From contig JAKBAQ010000001.1 in assembly GCA_021808985.1 (NCBI GenBank), positions 1 through 49,284 of the forward strand: a DNA stretch of 49,284 nt, given 5' to 3'. Shown here piece by piece: positions 41,162 to 48,849 of this stretch (positions are counted from its first letter, which is position 1; each line of letters opens with the position of its first letter). The stretch is from Pseudomonadota bacterium. Lineage in GTDB: Bacteria > Pseudomonadota > Alphaproteobacteria > Acetobacterales > Acetobacteraceae. The notes under the pieces are model-generated. The model did not search any database. It saw nothing but the letters and a program-made list of their open reading frames with translations, and was not told where the DNA came from. Both the position numbers and the translations under genes were made by a program.

Positions 41162-41935
41162 TTATTTCTCCACGAACGCCTTCTCAATCACGAACTCACC
41201 CGCGCCGTGGTGGCTGCCCTCATGGAATCCCCGCCCCAGCAGGAACTGGTGCAGATCGTTGAGCATATGCGGGCTGCCGCACAGCATCACGCGGTCGGTT
41301 TCCTTGTTCAGCCGCTCCAGGCCCAGGTCCGCCTCCAGCTTGCCGGTCTCCAGCAGCGTGGTTATCCGCCCCATATTGCGGAACGGCTCGCGCGTCACGG
41401 TCGGGTAGTAGAGCAGCTTTTCCGCCGCCAGCTCGCCGAAGAACTCATGCTCGCGCAAATTGTCGACGATCATCTCCCCATAGCCCAGCTCCGCGATGGT
41501 GCGGCAGCCATGCACCAGCACCACATGCTCGTAGCGCTCATAGGTGTCCGGGTCCTTGATGATGCTGACAAACGGCGCCAGCCCGGTGCCCGTGCCCAGC
41601 AGATACAGCGTCTTGCCGGGGCGCAGATTGTCCTGAATCAGCGTGCCGGTCGGCTTGCCGCCCACCAGCACCTCATCGCCGACGGCGAGCTTCTGCAAAT
41701 GCGAGGTCAGCGGCCCGTCCGGCACCTTGATGGAGAAAAACTCCAGCTGCTCCTCATGGTTGGCGTTGCACATCGAATAGGCGCGCAACAGCGGCCGGCC
41801 GTTTATCTTCAGGCCGATCATGGTGAACTGCCCGCTGATGAAGCGGAACCCCGGATCGCGGGTCGCGGTGAAGCTGAAAAGCGTGTCCGTCCAGTGCCGG
41901 ACGGTCAGCACCGTCTCGGTATACATCGTCGCCAA
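41162..41935 (-). CDS. fpr: Ferredoxin-NADP reductase
   Basis: A 257-residue FAD enzyme of the bacterial subclass I FNR type. FRFISGQFTMIGL and LRAYSMCNANHEEQLEF bind FAD (RAYS is the family RxYS). VPDGPLTSHL and the GTGTGLAPFVSII motif form the NADP side. The C-terminal FVEK end is the short tail seen in alphaproteobacterial Fpr. The start is TTG at 41935 because AGGAG lies seven bases before it; the ATG three codons later is too far from that site. The enzyme may reduce ferredoxin for other redox enzymes such as the P450, but nothing here links them. Confidence 0.93.
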   Translation of the reverse strand: MATMYTETVLTVRHWTDTLFSFTATRDPGFRFISGQFTMIGLKINGRPLLRAYSMCNANHEEQLEFFSIKVPDGPLTSHLQKLAVGDEVLVGGKPTGTLIQDNLRPGKTLYLLGTGTGLAPFVSIIKDPDTYERYEHVVLVHGCRTIAELGYGEMIVDNLREHEFFGELAAEKLLYYPTVTREPFRNMGRITTLLETGKLEADLGLERLNKETDRVMLCGSPHMLNDLHQFLLGRGFHEGSHHGAGEFVIEKAFVEK

Positions 41936-42133
41936 TTTATTGCTCCTAGAGAAGTCGTCGCGCGTGACTTAGACGCCCCAGGCCGAAATGTTAACCGTTC
42001 TTTTGGGCATTCCAGCCCGTCGCGCGGCGGGGTTATGCCCCGATTCCGGCGCAAAAACAGGCCCCGGAGGATGAAATTGGCTTTTCCCCCGTCTTTACGC
42101 TAAATCCCTCTCTATTCAGGAACGGGTGAGAAA

Positions 42134-44143
42134 ATGCAAGCTGCGGCGTTTTTGGAAATTGAGCGTGATCTTCTTGCGAAAGTGATTCGCCAGCAACCGG
42201 AATTCAGCGTTTTCAAGGGAATTGACCTTTCGCTGCCGCCCCAGGCGTGCGAGCATCCAGGTCTTTCCGGCTTTCACCTGCGCCACGCGCTGGAGCGCGC
42301 CTGGTTCACCGCGCGCGGCATCGCCCCGGCTTTGGCCTCGCTGGCCGCCGCCCGCGCCGCCGCCCAGTTCGTCATGGCCGAGGCCGAGGCCCTGGCCCCG
42401 GCTGAGCGCGCGGCCCTGCCCGCCTGGGTGCAGCCCATGGCGGCCGATGTCGCCCCCAGCCCCGCGCTGCTGGCCGCGCATTTCCCCGCCACCGAGGCGC
42501 AGATCGCCCTCATCCGCGGCATCTGGCCCCTGCTCGGCACCGCCGAGGGGCTGATGGAGACCGGCGGCGACATCCGCCTGGCGCGAGACCCGCGCAGCGC
42601 CCTCAACGGCTATGGCTGCAGCCACCGCCCGCGCCCCTGGGCCATCACCTTCGCCTCCTCCACCGCCTCCTCCTCCTCCGAGCGCGGCTACACCGCGGCT
42701 GACCGTGCCCGCCTGCGCGCCACGTTGGCGCTGCTGCGCGGCACCTCCAGCCGCAACGCGGTGCGCCAGTCGCTCAATGCGGTGCGCCGGGGCATTGCCA
42801 AGGTTTTTGGCCTGCGCCCGGACGAGCAGATCATCCTCGCCGCCTCCGGCACCGACACTGAATTGCTCGCCCTGGCGCTCACCCACCTCGCCGGCGCCGA
42901 GCAGCCGATCCTCAACATCCTCATCGCGCCGGAGGAAACCGGGCGCGGCGTGCCCATGGCCGCGCGCGGCCTGCATTTCGCGGTCGATACCGCCCTGGGC
43001 CACGATGTCACCTTCCAGGCCCCCGTCGCCGGCTTCCGGGCTGATACCACGCTGGCCAACATCCCCCTGCGCGAGGCTGACGGCGCCCTGCGCGCGGCCG
43101 AGGCGGTGGAAGCCGAAACCGCCGCCATCATGGCCAGCGCCATGGCGCGCGGGCAACGGGTCATCCTGCACGTGCTGGACCTCTCCAAAACCGGGCTGCT
43201 CGCCCCGCGTCCCGCCTTTCTGGCGCAGATGCGCGCGCTCCACGGCGATACGTTCGACATCGTGGTGGACGCCTGCCAGGCCCGGCTCTCGCCCGCCTCG
43301 GTGCGCGCCTATCTGGCGCTGGGCGCGGTGGTGCTCATCACCGGCTCCAAATTCTTCACCGGCCCGCCCTTCGCCGGCGCCGCGCTGCTGCCCCAGCCCA
43401 TCGCCGCCCGGCTGGCCAGCGCCCGCCTGCCCGCCGGGCTGGACGCCTATTTCGGCCGGGATGACTTTCCCCTCCGCGCCCCCGCCGCCGCCAACCTGCC
43501 CCCCGTCGGCAATTACGGCCTGGCCCTGCGCTGGCACGCCGCCCTGGCTGAAATGCAGGCCCTCCTGCGCGTGCCCCCGGCGCGCCGGGCCGAGATCCTG
43601 GAAGGCTTCGGCCAGATCGTCCACGCCGCGGTGGCCGCCCAGCCCGCGCTCAGCCTGCTCGGCGCGCCGGAAATCTGCCGCGGCCCGCAGGCCGAGCCCT
43701 GGGAGCTTCTGCCCAGCATCCACACTTTCTCCCTGCGCGCCCCGCACGCGCCCGGCCGCTGCCTCACCCCGGCCGAGGCCCGCAACGTCTATCTCTGGCT
43801 GAACACCGACCTCTCCCCCCTGTTCCCGGCGGCGCAGAACATCGCCGCGCGCATCTGCCATATCGGCCAGCCGGTGCCGCTGCCCCAGCCCGGCTGCGCC
43901 GAGCCGCAAGGCGCCCTGCGGGTCTCCGCCGGGGCGCGGCTGCTCTCGGGCGAGCCCTCGCATCGCGGCCTCGCCCAGGCGGCCCGCCTGCAGCGCGAAT
44001 TCGCCGACCTCGCCGTCGTCTTCCGCAAGATAGACCTTATCCTGCGCAACTGGGAGCAGCTCACCGCCGCCAACCCGCAGCCCTGCTTCCGCCCCGCCCG
44101 CCATGCCGAAGCCGCCCCCTGGCGCGCCAGCCTGGTTGTCTGA
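42134..44143 (+). CDS. Uncharacterised large protein, probable divergent fold-type-I PLP-dependent enzyme
   Basis: A 669-residue soluble protein that I cannot assign to a named family. The N-terminal 200 residues are mainly helical and Ala-rich. From about 205 it reads like an aminotransferase-V / cysteine-desulfurase fold. RNAVRQSLNAVRRGIAKVFGL (split 208-227) is followed by AASGTDTELLAL (236-247), as a PLP-phosphate loop. FDIVVDACQARLSP (374-387) supplies the aspartate D379 that would pair with the PLP nitrogen. LITGSKFFTGPPFAGA (401-416) places K406 as the Schiff-base lysine. The C-terminal 200 residues contain a small-domain-like region. It stands 198 bases from divergent fpr and 54 bases before a cobalamin adenosyltransferase gene. 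Reaction and substrate are unknown. Confidence 0.7.
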   Translation: MQAAAFLEIERDLLAKVIRQQPEFSVFKGIDLSLPPQACEHPGLSGFHLRHALERAWFTARGIAPALASLAAARAAAQFVMAEAEALAPAERAALPAWVQPMAADVAPSPALLAAHFPATEAQIALIRGIWPLLGTAEGLMETGGDIRLARDPRSALNGYGCSHRPRPWAITFASSTASSSSERGYTAADRARLRATLALLRGTSSRNAVRQSLNAVRRGIAKVFGLRPDEQIILAASGTDTELLALALTHLAGAEQPILNILIAPEETGRGVPMAARGLHFAVDTALGHDVTFQAPVAGFRADTTLANIPLREADGALRAAEAVEAETAAIMASAMARGQRVILHVLDLSKTGLLAPRPAFLAQMRALHGDTFDIVVDACQARLSPASVRAYLALGAVVLITGSKFFTGPPFAGAALLPQPIAARLASARLPAGLDAYFGRDDFPLRAPAAANLPPVGNYGLALRWHAALAEMQALLRVPPARRAEILEGFGQIVHAAVAAQPALSLLGAPEICRGPQAEPWELLPSIHTFSLRAPHAPGRCLTPAEARNVYLWLNTDLSPLFPAAQNIAARICHIGQPVPLPQPGCAEPQGALRVSAGARLLSGEPSHRGLAQAARLQREFADLAVVFRKIDLILRNWEQLTAANPQPCFRPARHAEAAPWRASLVV

Positions 44144-44197
44144 GCCGCCAGCCCAACCCGGGTTGCGCGCCCAGCCCGCCCGTGGCTGAATGGCGCC

Positions 44198-44773
44198 ATG
44201 GTCAAGCTCGACAAAATCTACACCCGCGGCGGCGACACGGGCGAAACCTCGCTGGGTGACGGCACCCGCGTCGCCAAATCCTCGGCGCGCGTCACCGCCT
44301 ATGGCGAGGTGGACGAAGCCAACGCCGTGCTCGGCCTGGCCCGGCTGCACGCCACCCCGCCCAGCGGCGCATTGCTCGCCCGCATCCAGAACGACCTGTT
44401 CGACCTCGGCGCCGACCTCTGCGTCCCCATCGAGGAATCCCCCAAACACCCGCCGCTGCGCATCACCCAGCCGCAGGTGGACTGGCTGGAATCCCAGATT
44501 GACCGTCTGAACGCCGGCCTCGCCCCGCTCAACTCCTTCATCCTGCCCGGCGGCACCCCCTCGGCGGCCTTTCTGCACCAGGCCCGCACCGTCATCCGCC
44601 GCGCTGAGCGCGCCACCGTGCACCTGCTCGCCAGCCCGCATGAGGCCGTGAACCGCCTGGTCCTGGTCTATCTCAACCGCCTGTCAGACCTTTTGTTCGT
44701 CCTCGCCCGCGTGGAGAACGGCCAGGGCGCCGGCGATATCCTCTGGTCCCCCGCCGCCAACCGCGACGGCTGA
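44198..44773 (+). CDS. PduO-type ATP:cob(I)alamin adenosyltransferase
   Basis: A 191-residue enzyme that makes adenosylcobalamin from ATP and cob(I)alamin. It starts VKLDKIYTRGGDTGETSLGDG-like at residue 2 (ATP-binding TRGGDTG). TAYGEVDEANAVLGLA follows, and ILPGGTPSAAFLHQARTVIRRAER carries the conserved C-terminal RRAER. Motifs and length match the PduO/MMAB group. No other cobalamin genes are adjacent. The sulfotransferase start lies two bases past its stop. Confidence 0.93.
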   Translation: MVKLDKIYTRGGDTGETSLGDGTRVAKSSARVTAYGEVDEANAVLGLARLHATPPSGALLARIQNDLFDLGADLCVPIEESPKHPPLRITQPQVDWLESQIDRLNAGLAPLNSFILPGGTPSAAFLHQARTVIRRAERATVHLLASPHEAVNRLVLVYLNRLSDLLFVLARVENGQGAGDILWSPAANRDG

Positions 44774-44775
44774 TT

Positions 44776-45570
44776 TTGCCCCGCAAGGTCTCCATCTTCG
44801 GCTGCGGCGTGCAGAAGGGCGGCACCACCAGCCTGCACGCCTATCTCTGCGAGCATCCCGAACTCAGCGCCCCGGTGCAGAAGGAGCTGCATTTCTTCGA
44901 CGATGAGTCCCGTGACTGGTCCGCCCCCGACTACGCGGCCCTGGAATCCCTCTTCCCCGCCGATGACGGCGCGAAACACCGGTTTGACATCACGCCCATC
45001 TACGGCTTCTGGCCCCCCTCCATCGCGCGCATCCACGCCTATAACCCGCACGCCCGGCTCATCTACCTCTTCCGCGACCCCTTCGAGCGCGCCTGGTCGC
45101 AATGGTGCATGGAATATGCCCGCGGTTTTGAAACCTTGCCGTTTTCCGAGGCGATTCGCGCCGGCCGCGCCCGCATGGACGGCCTGCCGCCGCTGGCGCG
45201 CGCGCAGCGGATATACACCTACATTGAACGCGGCTTCTACACCGGACAGGTTGAGCGGGCGCTGCGCTACTTCCCGCGCGAGCAGCTATTGTTTCTGCGC
45301 TCGCAGGATCTGCTGCACGACCATCCCGGGGCGCTATGCAAAATTGCTGATTTTCTTGGCATCTCTCCCTTCGCCGCCACGGCGCCCAAGCGCGAGCAGC
45401 CGTTTGAATTCACCCCGCCGCCCGTCCAGCCCGCCATGGCTGATCTGGAGCATATCGCCAGCCTTCTGGGCGACGACATGCTGGCCTTCGCACGGCTCAC
45501 CGGCCTCGATGTCACTGACTGGCCAGTGCTGCGCCGCCGGTTTGCCTCACCGCCCGCCCCCGGGCTATGA
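44776..45570 (+). CDS. Sulfotransferase family protein
   Basis: A 264-residue PAPS-dependent sulfotransferase. The 5'-phosphosulfate loop is GVQKGGTTSLHAYL (11-24). The 3'-phosphate motif is LIYLFRDPFERAWSQW (95-110), with the arginine and serine that contact PAPS. Enzymes of this type put sulfate on sugars or lipids. The start is TTG at 44776, since the PAPS loop begins at residue 11 and no ATG or GTG lies before it; no strong ribosome-binding site is seen, so translation may be coupled to the preceding gene. A role in sulfating the exported polysaccharide is possible but the gene is about 4 kb from that locus. Confidence 0.85.
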   Translation: MPRKVSIFGCGVQKGGTTSLHAYLCEHPELSAPVQKELHFFDDESRDWSAPDYAALESLFPADDGAKHRFDITPIYGFWPPSIARIHAYNPHARLIYLFRDPFERAWSQWCMEYARGFETLPFSEAIRAGRARMDGLPPLARAQRIYTYIERGFYTGQVERALRYFPREQLLFLRSQDLLHDHPGALCKIADFLGISPFAATAPKREQPFEFTPPPVQPAMADLEHIASLLGDDMLAFARLTGLDVTDWPVLRRRFASPPAPGL

Positions 45571-45633
45571 GCACGCCGGTTTCACATTTCAGCGGCTTAT
45601 CCCGGCCCTGGATGCACGCGCGGAGGCATGATT

Positions 45634-46512
45634 TTGGCTGACATTATTGACGGCAAGATGTTTGCTGAATCTCTGCGGGCCGGCATCGCGGCCGAGGTTG
45701 CCTCGCTTTCGTTCCGGCCTGGGCTTGCGGTGGTGCTGGTGGGTGATGATCCGGCCTCAAAGGTTTATGTCGCCAACAAGGTGCGTCAGACGGCGGAGGT
45801 GGGCATGCGCTCCTTTGAGCATCGGCTGCCCGCCGAGACCACGCAGGAAGCGCTGCTGGCGCTGGTGCGCAAGCTGAACGCGGATGCGGCGGTGCATGGC
45901 ATTCTGGTGCAGCTGCCGCTGCCGGGGCATCTGCGCGCCGATGCCATCATCGCCGCGATTTCTCCGCAGAAGGATGTTGACGGGCTGACCGTGAGCAATG
46001 CCGGCCTGCTGGCGAACGGCCTGCCCGGGCTGGTGCCCTGCACGCCGCTGGGCTGCCTGCTGCTGCTGCGCGACCGGCTGGGCGACATGACCGGGCTGAA
46101 CGCCGTGGTGGTCGGGCGCTCCAACCTGGTGGGCAAGCCCATCGCGCAGCTTTTGCTGCAGCAGAACTGCACCGTCACCATCGCGCATTCAAAAACCCGC
46201 AATCTGCCGGAGCTTTGCCGGGGGGCGGATATTCTCATCGCCGCTGTCGGGCGGGCGGAGATGATCAAGGGCGACTGGATCAAGCCAGGGGCCACCGTCA
46301 TTGATGTCGGCATCAACCGCGTGCCCGCCGCCGAAACCGGCAAAACCAAACTCACCGGCGATGTCGCCTTCGCCGAGGCCGCGAACGTCGCCGGAATCAT
46401 CACGCCGGTGCCAGGAGGCGTCGGGCCCATGACCATCGCCTGCCTGCTGCGAAATACACTGACCGCGGCGAAACGTATCGAGGCGCGCGCCCCCGCTGTC
46501 GCTGAAGTGTAA
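45634..46512 (+). CDS. folD: Methylenetetrahydrofolate dehydrogenase / cyclohydrolase
   Basis: FolD interconverts methylene-, methenyl- and formyl-tetrahydrofolate with NADP. The protein starts ADIIDGK and has GDDPASKVYVANKVRQ with the catalytic YxxxK pair, ILVQLPLPGHL, QKDVDGLTVSNAG, VVGRSNLVGKP for NADP and the TPVPGGVGPMTIACLL end motif. Length is normal (about 292 residues). GGAGG lies seven bases before the TTG at 45634, while the in-frame ATG at 45628 is only one base from it. I therefore place the start at the TTG; the ATG adds two residues. Confidence 0.96.
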   Translation: MADIIDGKMFAESLRAGIAAEVASLSFRPGLAVVLVGDDPASKVYVANKVRQTAEVGMRSFEHRLPAETTQEALLALVRKLNADAAVHGILVQLPLPGHLRADAIIAAISPQKDVDGLTVSNAGLLANGLPGLVPCTPLGCLLLLRDRLGDMTGLNAVVVGRSNLVGKPIAQLLLQQNCTVTIAHSKTRNLPELCRGADILIAAVGRAEMIKGDWIKPGATVIDVGINRVPAAETGKTKLTGDVAFAEAANVAGIITPVPGGVGPMTIACLLRNTLTAAKRIEARAPAVAEV

Positions 46513-46554
46513 AGAATACTGGTAATTTCAACTTCCACGTCATAAGACCCGGGC

Positions 46555-47244
46555 ATGAAGCACAAGGCAGCCCCCCCCGAATCGGTTTCTTCCAAGGCAA
46601 AACCTTCCAAGGCGGAAACCCCCGCCGTGGAGGCCTACGCCACCGGCTCCGCCGCCGCCGCGGTTTCGGAGAAAACCCTGGAGCAGGCCATCGGCGTGCA
46701 GGTGCGCCTGTTGCGCCGGCGCATCGGCATCACTGTCGCCGAGCTTGCCACGGCATCCGGCCTCTCCGGCGGCATGCTCTCGAAAATCGAAAACGGGCAG
46801 ATCTCGCCCTCCCTCGCCACCCTGCAAGCCCTGGCCTCGGCGCTCAACGTGCCGATCACCAATTTCTTCGCCTCCTTCGAGGAAAAACGGGACTGCTCAT
46901 TCGTCAAAGCCGGCACCGGCGTGGTCATAGAGCGGCGCGGCACCAAATCCGGCCATCAATACAGCCTGCTCGGCGCCGCCCTGGGCGGCACGCTCATGGT
47001 CGAGCCCTACCTCATCACCCTGCACAAGGACGCCGCCTCCTACACGGCTTTTCAGCATGAGGGCACGGAGTTCATCTATATGCTCACCGGCGAGGTCGTC
47101 TACCGCCACGGCGACCAGGCCTATCACCTCACCCCCGGCGATGCCCTTTTGTTCGACTCCGCCGCCCCCCACGGGCCGGAGAAGCTGCTGCGGCAGCCCA
47201 TCAGCTATCTCTCCATCATCGCCCATAACCGCCAAGAGTCCTGA
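46555..47244 (+). CDS. XRE-family transcriptional regulator with C-terminal cupin domain
   Basis: A 229-residue HTH-cupin regulator. A Pro/Ala/Lys-rich N-terminal tail precedes the XRE helix-turn-helix at about 48-105 (VRLLRRRIGITVAELATASGL, split, then GGMLSKIENGQISPSLATLQAL). A cupin domain follows at about 150-225 (HEGTEFIYMLTGEVVYRHGDQAYHL, split). Such proteins sense a small molecule through the cupin and often control amino-acid, polyamine or redox genes. Its targets are not evident; the small membrane gene 20 bases downstream may be co-transcribed. Confidence 0.9.
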   Translation: MKHKAAPPESVSSKAKPSKAETPAVEAYATGSAAAAVSEKTLEQAIGVQVRLLRRRIGITVAELATASGLSGGMLSKIENGQISPSLATLQALASALNVPITNFFASFEEKRDCSFVKAGTGVVIERRGTKSGHQYSLLGAALGGTLMVEPYLITLHKDAASYTAFQHEGTEFIYMLTGEVVYRHGDQAYHLTPGDALLFDSAAPHGPEKLLRQPISYLSIIAHNRQES

Positions 47245-47264
47245 AACCCCAGGGGGGAGCGGCC

Positions 47265-47579
47265 ATGCTGCAATCATACGCCGTCGTTCTGGCAACCCTG
47301 GCGCTGCTGGCCTTCATTTCCCTGCTGGCCGGCCAGCGCCTGCGCGCCGCCCCCCGCGTGCCGATGCATTTCCGGCTTGACGGCACCCCAGGCTGGACCG
47401 CCCCGCGCGCCCTGGGCCTGGCCTTCACCCCCATTCTCGCGGCTTTTGTGCTGCTCCCGGCCGCCGCCCTGCTCGGCAATCTCGGCCTCGGCCCGCTGCC
47501 GGTGCTGCCGCTCTCCTTCAGCTTCATCGCCGTGCATCTGCTGCATGTCAGGATGATGGCGAAAGCCCTGAAGCTCTGA
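47265..47579 (+). CDS. Small membrane protein with DUF1648-like motif
   Basis: A 104-residue protein with three hydrophobic helices. Between the first two is VPMHFRLDGTPGWTAPRA, close to the DUF1648 pattern (P-x-H-F, then D-G-x-P) found in SdpI-type immunity and related membrane proteins. AGGGGGGAG precedes the ATG. It follows the HTH-cupin regulator by 20 bases. No function can be assigned; SdpI-like signal or immunity roles are only one option. It ends four bases from the convergent MgtC/DUF4010 gene. Confidence 0.7.
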   Translation: MLQSYAVVLATLALLAFISLLAGQRLRAAPRVPMHFRLDGTPGWTAPRALGLAFTPILAAFVLLPAAALLGNLGLGPLPVLPLSFSFIAVHLLHVRMMAKALKL

Positions 47580-47583
47580 ACCG

Positions 47584-48849
47584 CTACAGCACCAGCGCGT
47601 AGAACACCGAGAGCAGCATAGATCCCGCCAGCCACGCCGCCGCCGGCAGCATCCTGCGGCTGCGCGAGAAGATGAGCGCATAACCGGCCTTCAGCAGATT
47701 GTTGCTGCCGCTGGCAATCAGCACCGCGCTCACCACCGCCGCCTCGCTCACCTGGAATTTCCCGTCCAGCAGCGAGAAAATGAACGGGTCGATATCCGAG
47801 AACCCGACCGCGAAGCTCAGCACATGCAGCCCGTTCACGCCGAAATTGCGGGTCACGAAATTCGTTATCGCGGCAAACAGCACAAACAGCAGCGCGAACA
47901 GGAACGCCACCGGCAGATCCAGCGGATTCGTGCTGATAACGTTATGTTCCCGCGCCGGCGCATCCTTGGCCTTGCGGGCCAGCAGCCAGGCGATCGCCAG
48001 AGTCAGCACGAACAGCCCGGCAAAGGGCGGCGCCAGGTCGCGGGCGGCGGCGGCATGGCCCAGCAGCAGAATGATCAGCAGCAGGCGCACATACATCATG
48101 GCCGTGGCGATCAGCACGGCCGCCGGCGCCAGTGCCGCCTGCTCCGGCGCCGCCTGCGCCGCGCGCGCCAGCACCACGGTGGCGGCGGTGGAGGAATACA
48201 TGCCCCCCAGCACCCCGGTCAGCAGCGTGCCCGCGCGGGGGAACATATAGCGGTGCGCCAGATAGCCGAGATAGGAGATGCCCGAAATCACCAGCACCGC
48301 CGTCCACACCTTGGTGTAGGTGATACCGGGCAGGCCCGGAATCACCTCCTGCGGCAGCAGCGGCAATATCAGCCCGGCGAGGATGAAGAACTTCGCCAGC
48401 GTCACCCCCTCCTCGGCGGGGAAGGCGTCGGAGAGCCGGCGGATTTCGGTCTGCTCGCCAAGCGCCAGCAGCATCACGATCACCAGCGCCGCCGCCACCA
48501 CCAGCGGCGCCGTCAGCACGAAGGGCCCGAGCGCGTAGGCGAGCAGCGCGATCACGGTGGGCAGCAGCGCCGGGTCGCCCGCCTGCACGCGCTTCCAGTA
48601 TTCCAGCATCAGCAGCCCGCCCGCCACCGCCAGCCCGGCGCAAAACGGCACCACCGGCGCCACCACCCACAGCACATAGCCCAGCGCCGCCAGCAGGGTT
48701 ATGGTGCGCGTGGTGCCAAAGCCCAGGGCCACCGGCGCCGCCAGCCCCTCGCCGCGCCGCCGGTAGGCATGCAGCTCCAGCCCGATGAGAAAAGCGAGCG
48801 CGACGGTGGCGAGAAAGCCGCTGAGCAGCGGGGGAATATACGCGCTCAT
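47584..48849 (-). CDS. MgtC/SapB-DUF4010 family membrane protein
   Basis: A 421-residue membrane protein with about twelve helices. The N-terminal part has FLIGLELHAYRRRGEGLAAP and TTRTITLLAALGYVLW, the MgtC/SapB-like motif. The C-terminal part, with GGMYSSTAATVVLARAAQ and AVGFSDIDPFIFSLL, is DUF4010. The family's transported ion or ligand is unknown, though relatives of MgtC are linked to magnesium and virulence responses. It is read from a four-base overlap with the cystathionine lyase stop (ATGA). Confidence 0.85.
   Translation of the reverse strand: MSAYIPPLLSGFLATVALAFLIGLELHAYRRRGEGLAAPVALGFGTTRTITLLAALGYVLWVVAPVVPFCAGLAVAGGLLMLEYWKRVQAGDPALLPTVIALLAYALGPFVLTAPLVVAAALVIVMLLALGEQTEIRRLSDAFPAEEGVTLAKFFILAGLILPLLPQEVIPGLPGITYTKVWTAVLVISGISYLGYLAHRYMFPRAGTLLTGVLGGMYSSTAATVVLARAAQAAPEQAALAPAAVLIATAMMYVRLLLIILLLGHAAAARDLAPPFAGLFVLTLAIAWLLARKAKDAPAREHNVISTNPLDLPVAFLFALLFVLFAAITNFVTRNFGVNGLHVLSFAVGFSDIDPFIFSLLDGKFQVSEAAVVSAVLIASGSNNLLKAGYALIFSRSRRMLPAAAWLAGSMLLSVFYALVL

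Noticed and set aside
42116..44641. An 841-codon open frame on the minus strand opposite the PLP-like gene
   Set aside because: It is a GC-driven shadow: Gly/Ala/Arg-rich, low complexity, no motif, and it covers two real genes on the other strand (the PLP-like gene and the cobalamin adenosyltransferase).
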